From the NCBI RefSeq assembly GCF_001949145.1, contig NW_019091406.1, positions 1,425,311 through 1,437,366 on the forward strand: a DNA stretch of 12,056 bases, written 5' to 3'. The notes beneath the pieces were generated by a model. That model was given only the letters and a program-made list of their open reading frames with translations. It was not told where the DNA came from and made no database searches. Shown piece by piece: positions 1 through 9,700 of this stretch; the first letter of the stretch is position 1, and each line of letters opens with the position of its first letter. The DNA is from Acanthaster planci (taxonomy: Eukaryota > Echinodermata > Asteroidea > Valvatida > Acanthasteridae). The position numbers and the translations under genes were made by a program.

Positions 1-613
1 AAAAAAAATTGCTTTCAGATTGCCAATTCTGTCTGAATTACCCGAAACTTTCATTGGCGATCTTTGGGCATTATCATGTAGTTTTCCATATAGCCAGGTT
101 CATAGACTGACTACTTCCAAAAATTCACCTCAGATACCTCTCAGAACCTTTTTTTTGTTCGGCTGAAAAGTTACTGAGAAATTTGTAAAGTTGGTCACAA
201 GAACCAGTACCTGATATCAACGCTCAGGTACTTGATTCGGAGACGCAGCCCTAATCCACTGAAAATTTGCAGTAAAACACCATGGCAGCACAACTTTTGC
301 AATTCAGACCTGAAACGTCAGGCATGCAGCTTTTCCTCATATCAGCTATTTCCTTCTTTTCAGTACTTCCCACATTTGCAAGATTGTGCGTATTGAAAAA
401 CACTGTACAGAGTCTACAGAAGCTAAGAATTCCTTCATTTATCCTGATATCTCTGTTACCTGCCTAAAACGAAAAGAGGATTGATTTGTCGGAGTTTACC
501 TAATTTACCATCTAATTTACCTGACAGAGTCCCTAGAATCAGGGCACCACGAATACAGGGCTAACCTTTTCACCTCCTCTGAATGAGATGCTATCCTATC
601 TCTCGATACACAG
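1..613 (+). other. Intron upstream of exon 1 (partial)
   Basis: I see no supported exon here. The sequence is AT-rich with stops in all plus frames. A 61-codon open frame at 282-467 has no homology I recognise and no matching splice sites. The last 50 bases hold the pyrimidine-rich tract and ACAG acceptor of exon 1. An earlier CFAP44 exon must end before position 1. Confidence 0.7.
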
Positions 614-724
614 GGTGCTGACAACACGCTGTTCTTCATGAACGTGGGCGATACATTTACTCCCATCGGCTTCATTGACACCCCCGGTCAGGTCACCCAC
701 ATCACCTGGTCACCAGGCTACTTT
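614..724 (+). CDS. CFAP44: CFAP44 exon 1 of window: WD-repeat strands
   Basis: 37 codons (codons 1-37 of the window model), phase 0 at both ends. The acceptor is ACAG after a pyrimidine-rich run around 565-600. The donor is a consensus GTAAGT at 725. The peptide begins [13 protein letters not shown] and ends [10 protein letters not shown]. It reads as beta-strand sequence with the W-S-P turn typical of WD propellers, where a fact about the cell state is followed by a comparison strand. It joins directly to exon 2 to continue the same blade. Coding sequence for the N-terminal propeller must lie upstream of the window. The frame is fixed by the absence of stops and by the phase match to exon 2. 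Confidence 0.85.
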
Positions 725-3700
725 GTAAGTTACCCATTGTATGCTGTGTAGGCATCGTAAGGAGGTCGTAAGAATTCATATGAGGCGATTCAACAACTTG
801 GAAAGGATTTTGCTGTCAAGGACAGACAGGAGTGACAGTGGGGTCAACTTGGGCCATTGCTGGTCGCCAATTGAAAATTCTGGCTTTTTAACAGTTCAAC
901 CTGTACATGCACAGACAGCCTTCAGACCAGCATATTGCAAACTCATCCCTTTTGTAAAACCATTTGTAATTGGCTCTTAAAAAATGGGTATTATTTGGGA
1001 AATTTTTTTCAAAATGAGTTACAATATTTGAATTGGTTACATTATAAGCTTCAACTTGGTGTAGGTTTCAACCCTGTGGTACTTTGCAGTCTGGAGATAT
1101 ACTGATGTTTTCATAATCATATCGTACACATAACAGAAGTGCTTTTAGAGATAAAGCCCTTGAAACACAGGAAGTGGAAAAAGAAATCAGCCAAGAAGAA
1201 AGTCTCTCGAATATCCATGGCAACAGTTAAGTTTCTTGTATGAATAACGAAAGCACTGATACAATAGAAGCCAATAAACCAAGAAGTAAAAATCACCCTC
1301 TCCACATAGAAAAGCCCCTTAGCATGAAATACCACAGCGTCCCTTCATACCCTGTTTTGCAGAGCGGGTCACATTGTTCCATTGCACTGTACTGAGGCCA
1401 GGAGGAGTGAATGAGACTATAGCTTGCATTTTTTGGAACTGCAGTTTTAGCTTTTAAAGTCCTTGGGTGAATCCTCTTGGAATGCTTTGGTAGTGTTAGT
1501 AGTGAAGCATGATGCGTTCTGCTGCTTTAATATTCGTTTCCTCTGCAATCACACTCGGCACTCCTGCCAAAGCTTTTTACTTCCATATGTAGCCTGGAAG
1601 CATCACAGACCTATACCCCAAGCAGTACCTCCCAGTACTGTATTTGGATTTTCTCCTCAGGACAAGAACTGCGCTTTGGTGTTCTGCGCCAATGGGGAAG
1701 TGCTGGAGGTGGAGGCTCCTGAACCAGGCACCTACGACACCTCCACGACCTTCAAGATCACCGGCCTCAAGACCAGACAGACCACCTTCAAGAGTATCAA
1801 GTCCAGACTCAGGGTACGTGCTGGAAGTAATATTCTGAGGAAGTCAGACAGATCAAGGGAAGACTATATTAATATCAGGAAGTTGTAAGTCTTATCAAGT
1901 ATGGCCAGTCTTGAAATGGAAAGGTTTACTTATTAAACCCTGACAGTCCCGATACCTCCATTATTAGAATAATATTCACACACCTTAAGGGGCTAGCTAT
2001 AACTAAAAACATCTGTATACAAAGGTGCAGTTTTATAGGAAAGTTTTAAAGTTTCTGAAGTGGGAGGAAAATCCTAGAGAACATATAAATCGGGATAAAG
2101 CAAGAAAAGGGACCATTGCACTGTCCATGACTGCCAAAATGAGTTGACTATATAAGAGCACCACACCACTTAATTGTTGCCTATGTTCAGCAAACAGATT
2201 AAAATCCAACAAAATGTTTGAGTGAAATTTGGTCCAACGAACTAATTACTTTGAAATGTTTGCCAAATCGATTGTACTGCCGATCAGACGCAGAATTTTT
2301 TATCTTAAAAACAACTGCACATTGCCAAGAAGATGGTGCAAAATTCCATAAAACAAGTTTCTGTAATGACTGATTTGGGGGTTTTGGGGTCTGTGGGCGA
2401 CCAGCGAGAAGAGGAAGAGGAACGCAAGAGGAAAGAGGAGGAAGCCAGACAGAAGGAGTTGGAGAGAAAGCGCCGCATCCGACGAGAACGAGGCCTAGAA
2501 GATGAAGACGAAGAAGAGGACAAGAAAGGTGGGTCATCTCAACCTTTGTTGATCTGCCATAATGCTTCTATTCAAAGCAGTATAGTTGACAGTGTCATTC
2601 AGTTTCCAAGTGAACTTAAATGGAAATGTGGGTTTTGAAGCATCACGCTATCCATCTAGTAATGCACAGTGAGTGCTTTGTGACACCCCATTTGAAAACT
2701 TGATATGTTTCCTGAGAGACAACAGACATCCCTGTGCCCGTGTGCCTAGATACCCCAGCCATGTGACTTTGGTATGGACAGCTCAATTAGGGGCACCTAA
2801 AGTGATGCTGATTGAATAGGATAAGTGATAGGATGATGGGCTTAAAATTTCAGGCAGAGTCTTCACGAAGGAAGCAGTTTTTAGTTTTTTAATCAATTTT
2901 GTGTTTGATTTCTATGTATTTAAAGTAAAAAAGATAGAATTCAACCCCCCTTTCCATATTTTGAAGTGTGCATTGCTAATTGACGTACTGCAGTTGAATC
3001 ACACCAACACAGCTTTGTCCGACACAAAATGGCTGTAGGATGCACAAATTCTGAGACAGACAAAACTCAATGTACAAAATTCCATAGGGTTGGCTGCATG
3101 GCTACATGTAATTTGCAAAGAGCGATACGTGTAGGTCACTAGTGTTACTTCTCCTTTTATTCAATGGATTTTCTTTTCTGTGCTTTTTCCCATGCAGAAG
3201 AAGAGGAGGAGGAGGAGCCTCCACCTCTTTATATCCCCGAGGAGCCCAGCCCAATTCTCTACGGTGTCTACTCACCTGGCGACCCTGACAAATTCTGGGT
3301 GTCCATGGTAGGGTACCAGTCATGGGGCGTTAATTCTATTTCATAATCAGGACAAACTCTGAATGTTCATGATCGGATGAAGCATTAGGAATGAAATCTA
3401 TCCTCCTCAAAGTTAATCTGTGAACAAATTGCCGGAGATGTCTGGATGTTCAAACCAAAGAATAGAGGGGTTTATATGGTGGTAACAGTCCAGTCTGCAC
3501 TGGATAGTATGCATATCTGCAAAGTACTACTGTAAGGGATCTCCTAAAGTTTCAGTGATGTTTATGTTACGGTAGAGAGTAGCGTGAAGCACGACCCCAT
3601 AAACAATCCTGTAGAGTTAGTGCTGTTGAATTTCATTTTTCAACTGGAATTCAAAGCTTAAGTCCTGCATGCCTAGTTCAGATGTTAATTTCTGAATCGA

Positions 3701-6700
3701 CGTGACATTTTTTCAGAAAGTCTGATTGCACTTGTACTGTGGAAAGCAAACAGTTAGTGTGGTAATTCAGAGAAGAAAATCTGTCTCTCTGTTGGTAGGG
3801 TACCTTTGACGCTGGCTACCTGTATGAGTGCAAGTTCCGTGACGAGAAGGAGAAGGCAGACATGATCAGGCAAGGCCGTGAGGAGGCAATCAATGAAGCT
3901 ATCCGGACAGTGCCAGTCAACGATAGCGATGATGTGCCCATCAGGACCATGCAGTTCACGTTAGTACTCCATTCCCGGGACTTTTTCTCTGTCTGTTCCC
4001 TACAGTTTCCTCTTTAGGGAACCCGGTTCCTATTCCGGCTTGGGCTACTTGCAGCCCGACTGATTAAGGCCGTTACTCCACAATAGAGCTTGAAATAGAC
4101 AGCTGTGTCATATATTCTACTGTGTCTCCAAAAGGATCTGGGAACCATTCCAATGAACTCAGAAGTTTCACTTATCGAAAGTGTGTTTTTAAAGCAACAT
4201 AGTGAAATTTTTATGTATTTACTCTGAAAGCAATAAATTGGCATCAACTGTTCAATAAATAGTCTTTTAATTTCTCTGAAAGTCTTAAAGTTAGTTAACA
4301 TGGCAGATGCATTGTGGCCTGACTGAAACACGAGAGACACATCAGCATATGTTATTGAGTATGTAATTGCATCGTTTATTGTTCAAGATTAGTAAGTCTA
4401 ATCATAAAGAATCTTTCCTTTGGGAATCTCAATAGTTTGGGTTTGTTTTGTCATCAGAAGTGCTACCCACTCTGGTTTAAACCCTTTCCAACTCACTGTT
4501 AAGCCTACCTTTACCCCTCCCCAAAACCTGTTATGCCCCTGGTACTGGTAATTAGAAGCAAATGCTGAGATAGGTTCTAATTTTTTTGCATTTTATTTGG
4601 GCGTGTTAAACAAGGTTTTCTTGATGGTTGGTCTCGTTAACTCAGTGGTGATGGTAAACAAGTCCTATTGGGCATGGAGAACGGAGCCATCCAGATCCAC
4701 CCTCTGGACAGTGAGGGTGTCCAACAGGACCACGCTCCCGACAGCCGCCAGGCTGACTTCTCTCTCTTTGGCCCCTACTGGTCACTGACCGTCCACGACA
4801 ACAGCTACGGCCGCGTGACCGGCATCAGGACCAGCTTCGACGGCAGGTTTGTCTTCACCTGTGGTGCCGACGGAAACCTGTTTGCTTTTGAGCTGATGAG
4901 CCAGGAGAAGATTGAAGAGGCTCGGGCTCTGGCTAAGGCTAAGATCCCATCGGCCAAGGTAAACTTGCCTCAGAAGTCAATATCACTTATTGCTTGGTCA
5001 AAACAGACATTCACAATTGAGCATCAGTTGATGCTTTGATTTTTAACTATAAAAACAAGCCGTATGTTCTATTTGATGGATAATATGTTAGGATTATTAC
5101 TCCTAGCCTGAAAGGGATTTCTTAGAAAGCAGATCTTCTGTTAAACTTGCCATGTGCAGAACTGTCACAGCGAAATAAAATGCTAACTCACTTCTTTAGT
5201 GATGCGTTGAGAAAGTTTAAAGTGCTTTTTTTGTCTGACATATCTTTTTTTGTGCTCATCTGCAGGAAATTCATCAACATTTTAATTTGGATTTTTATTT
5301 TTAAAATATGTAAAGAACTTACGGGCTCTTTTTCATTGAACATGTTTAAAATGTTGTTTTCTCAAATTATCGCAGTATTTTCAATTAAATTTGTAGGAAT
5401 GCCATCATATTGCCTGCAAAAATTGTTGATGAATTTCATGCAGAAATATTTCACAACTGCAATTATGTGCACGGATTCACAGACTCATTGATTTCAAATT
5501 TCCTCTTCTTTTTTTTAAAATTGTGCACTGAAACAGAAAGAGGACGAGGAGCGCAAGGTGTCGGACATCGAGAGCAAGGAGCACTACAGCATCGAGCTGG
5601 AGAAGCAGAAGTCGGAGCAGGACAAGAGGATGCGGAAGGCAGAGGAGAAGAAGATGGAAGTGAGGCGGACCATCGCCAAGCTGCGACGCCAGTTCAAGAA
5701 GTTGCTGGAGCAGAACCAGGAGCTGCCGGAGCACCTGCAGCTGCAGAGGAAGGTATGGACAAGAGAGGGCGCTTTGTTGCTCAGCAACAACATTCCATTT
5801 GTATGCACAGATTTTGTTGCGCCTGTGGTTTGAAGCATGCATAGAAAGTTGCTGTTTCCTTGCTGCATGTGACAGATTGCAGTTTTCAGGAAAGTAAGTT
5901 ATGGGGAGGTTGTACTTGTATGTGTGATGAGCGCACACGTTGACTCTTCCAGGAACTGATTGGAATTTCTGAAAACTGTTTTGAGAATTGGTGAAGCTCT
6001 TACGACATCTAGTTCTTACTTTGGCAGACATTTATCGCATCACCTCCTACTCGTCCTCTTTGAAACTGTCTATTTTCCTGGCTGTTTGTCTCACACGGCT
6101 TCCAGATTCTTCTGTGTTAATATCACGTGTAAATAAATTGAATTTCACAGCTATTGCTGATGGAGGATGGAGCAAAATTTCAAAAAATTTAAACTGATAT
6201 CCAACTTTTTTTTTTTCAACTATAGGAGTTTGAGATGGATCCAGGCATTCGTAAGGAACTGGAGAAGCAGACGAACGATAAGATCGAGTTGGTGCAAAGG
6301 GAGTTGGCTTGGGAAGCAGAGAAACATCGGATCAGCTTGGAGAAGTTGAAAGAGAGGTTGGTTCTACAGATCACCTCGGCCCGTTTTTATAGCCTGTTCA
6401 TTAAAACAGTCGATCTGTACCAAGAGAGAGGGCCCGTGTCTACATCACAGAGATCATTAAGCAGTAAGCACAGCAGAAGCATGCTTAATCTAGGAGAGAA
6501 AAGAGTGTTTGAATTCGGTGAGGTAACACCAGAAATCATCATGCATAGCAGTAATAAGCACATCCATGCCACAGAATGGTGCTTTTATAAGCAGCAACAT
6601 CATTTGCTTCAATAATAAGAACAGCTTCCCAATGCAGGGCTGTGACATTGCACCCAACTTCATCAATTTCCACAGGGGGAATTCTTTGTTGCTACCCAAA

Positions 6701-9700
6701 AACCCTCTTCTGTTTGTTTCCTATTTTTCAAAGCCTGAAGCCAAAAAACAAGCACAATTTGAGGAGTTTTTATTTGTCTGTTGCGTTTCTTTTTCCTTCT
6801 GGGGATTGTTGGGTATTTGATATCTTAAAAGATGGAAACGTGAATACGGATTTGTTTAATTGTGAGCTGAAGACTTTCAGAAGTATTTATCAAGGGTTGT
6901 AATGATTGGAAAGGTTTTGTCTTTTCATACTCTCCTGAAATTGATTTGGGAGGGTTCAGTTTCTTGATTTATCGGAAGTTTTAAAAAAAAGAAGAAAATT
7001 TCTAGCATGTTTTGCTGAATTGTATCATGCTTATGCCTTAAAAAATAGTCAGTTGCTTCAAAAAAAGGTCTTAGTTTTGGGTGGGCTGAGTTGACTTGTG
7101 TGGGCATTCATCCCTCAGGCCCTGTTCTTTAGATCCATGCATTGACTGCAATACTCTCATTACTAGGTTCAAAACGGAGCTGGAATGTGAGCGAATCGTG
7201 GTGGTGTCCATCCAGACTGACCATGAGCTGGCCACCTACCGGACCACCAAGCTGCCCAGGGAATTCCACGAGATGAAGCAAGAGTTGACCCGGCGCGCCA
7301 CCGTGCTGTCGGACAAGGGGCTGCAACGGGAGCCCACGCGGGGCACTCCCACCAGTGGGCCTGTACTGGGCGAGAGCATGACCGAGGCCTCACTGGCGGC
7401 CGCCGGTGCCCGGGATGTGAAGAAGTCGACGGTGCTGACCGGACGACACGGCGAGAAGGTGGCCAAGGCCCTTCAAAAGGCTGAGAAGGTGCGGCAGAAG
7501 AGGCTGGCCAGGGAGAAGCAGGTGAGAAGAAGGAGAGAAGAAGCCATGCTGTTAAGGAAGATGGGCTGGGTCACACCGTAGGTTAATGACCCATAGTTCT
7601 TCAAAAACTGGGTGTAATTTTGCAGATTGTGGGTTCGAGGCCAGCCTGTAGGATTACAGTGTATGTGATGTCATTGATGGGCACCCTCACAGCAAGAATT
7701 GCATACTTACTTACGACACATCATAGTTGAGGGCATGTTACTTCAAAAATGAGTCGAGCAAGGTGGTCAGGTGCAGTTCAGTTTGCATATAGCTGGTCAT
7801 TAGCTGCCGTTACTTCACTTTGTTTTCCGATTAGAAGCAACAACAGTGGTATTGGCAACCAAACAATTTTGCAGAAGGGCATAATCTACAAACTTATTTG
7901 CCGTGGGGAAAAATGAGTGATCCATAAAGCAGACCAAGCAGGAACAGCTTGCTTGGCATTTCTTGATCTGACTCACCAGCTGTGCTAACTGCTAACATTA
8001 TTAAAATTCCTACTGGGGCAGCTAATGAATCAATTTTGTCAGAAGTGTGCTTAGCACACTAAAAGATTTCAAGCACTTCTCCGTAATCACGGTGTGCTTA
8101 TTTTTTTGGGGGGCCTCCGTTCTCGCAGTGGGAGGAGCTTCTCTGCAGCAAGCCACCCGAGGACTACGAGGACCCAGCTGACGTAGCAGCCATCAAGGAT
8201 GCCCAGGACCACATGGGAGACTTCAAGCTGAAGACAGCCAAAGATTACAGTGTGCCTGAACACCTGCGCATGAATGCGCTCAAGAAACGCAACCAGTTGG
8301 TCACCCTTGAAGAAATGGTACCAATAAAATGTTTTACCCTCTCAGTTATTTTCATCTGTTTTGTCCCAAGGGTCGTTCTTTGTTCAATCAAGCACTCTTC
8401 AGAACAGCCTTACGTATTTACTTGGGATTTGCTGAAATGATTTGGTCACTTGAAAAACTCCACATCCTTAAATCTTAGCATTTTGTGGTTATATGGTTTG
8501 TGAGTTATGAGTCAGTAAACTTTTGACCTTTCACTCTTTCATTTTAACTTTGAACGCCTGCATCTCCAGTTAGAAACGTTTGATAGAGATGATGTTGATC
8601 TTGAATGAAATATCATAACATATTTTTAATAATCTTGTGTGCTAATTACAAAACAAAGCTAACATTTCTATATGAGGTCGAGGAAAAATGAACTTTTGCC
8701 TTGGATCCCTCTTGGGCCTCAAACATGTATTTTGCACGAAAAAAATTACTACCCATTCTTTATTTAAAAACACAAAAATAGAATTACCTGTATAGTACTT
8801 TTAAAATACTTGAATTTAGCACCACATGCTAAGCAATAATTGCAACCTTAAAAACACAGAAAATGGAAACTAAACTACTCTAATTTTGAATGTTTATGGT
8901 GCTTTGCAAGGTCACACAGCTACAAACTTCATCATTCATTACCAGCTCTGCTTCCGATATTTGCCTGCAGATCCATAAGCACAAGTCTGAGTTCAACAAG
9001 CGAGTGGTTGCCCTACGCGACAAGAAGATCCACATCATCCAGGAGATCCAGGAGCATCTGCTGGAGCTGAACGGCATCCAGAAGGTCCTGGAGGAGAACC
9101 AGAGGCAGCCGCTGCCCGAATGCCCCACACTGCATCCTTGCGAGACACCAGAGAAGTAAGGCCCGTATCTGGCACGCGACTGTAGCCGAGCCCATCACAG
9201 ATCCTTTTGCAAGTCTGTTGACAGGTCCAGTCACAAGTCTGGGTCACAAGTAGCAGAAAACCTCTAAAGCTAAGGTTTGGGTTTAGGAAATGGGAGAAGC
9301 TAAGGGCAGGCTCGAGCAATGACCACCTATCTACCAGTGGTCAGTTTTGCTGGTACCCAGATTTTATGTTGTGCACAGGTTACCAGGGAAAATCGATCGG
9401 TGGTCGACAAACAGGTCATTACTTGACCTTGCCCTCAGTTGTTAACAGTACTCCAGCTGGTTTTCGTTAAGATGTCAATTTTCAAGCAAGAGTTGAGACA
9501 AGTAATCATCCCTCGCAAAGAGTGCCTTCACTTAATCTTTGCATTGCAGACCGCAGATCCATATCTCTGTCTTTCCTTTGTCTGTCCATCCCCTTCTTTC
9601 AGGAAACTGGAGTACACCCGCGAGACCCTGATGCAGTTCAAGGCTCAGATGGCAGAGAAGGCCATCCTGGAGAAGACTGGAGGGGACACTGGAGGGTTTG

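Larger units (their letters stand above)
7522..8128 (+). other. CFAP44 intron 9 (607 bp, phase 0)
   Basis: It runs from GTGAGA to TTCTCGCAG. It contains a 7-bp inverted repeat (7567-7573 with 7587-7593), a B-box-like tRNA promoter match (7632-7642), and complementary short repeats at 8041-8100. These are listed separately. Confidence 0.78.

Noticed and set aside
1379-2124. 12-base repeat CCATTGCACTGT at 1379-1390 and 2113-2124
   Set aside because: A few shared 12-mers are expected by chance in 12 kb, and the flanks do not match.
2145-2160. TATA-box-like CTATATAAG in intron 2
   Set aside because: It lies inside an intron in AT-rich sequence with no other promoter element and no exon start placed suitably downstream; a chance match is likely.
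2199-2537. Minus-strand Ser/Leu-rich open frames over exon 3
   Set aside because: They are antisense to the GAA/GAG/AGA-rich exon 3, giving poly-Ser or Leu low complexity; a composition shadow.
4656-4661. AAACAAG as the acceptor of exon 6
   Set aside because: It breaks the phase 2 join with exon 5 and loses the conserved G-D-G-K-Q residues; the CTCAG at 4645 fits both phase and content.
5147-5491. Hydrophobic plus-strand open frame in intron 6 resembling a membrane protein
   Set aside because: Its Phe/Ile/Leu content comes from T-rich intron sequence. There are no splice sites or homology, and it is out of phase with the CFAP44 exons.
5477-6031. 184-codon minus-strand open frame overlapping exon 7
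   Set aside because: The Leu/Gln-rich part is the antisense of CTG/CAG/GAG-rich coding sequence in exon 7. No recognisable family and no splice support.
4230-8328. Several AATAAA hexamers in introns as gene ends
   Set aside because: The coding frame continues in conserved exons on both sides of each; only the one at 8323 beside a weak donor was kept as a minor observation.
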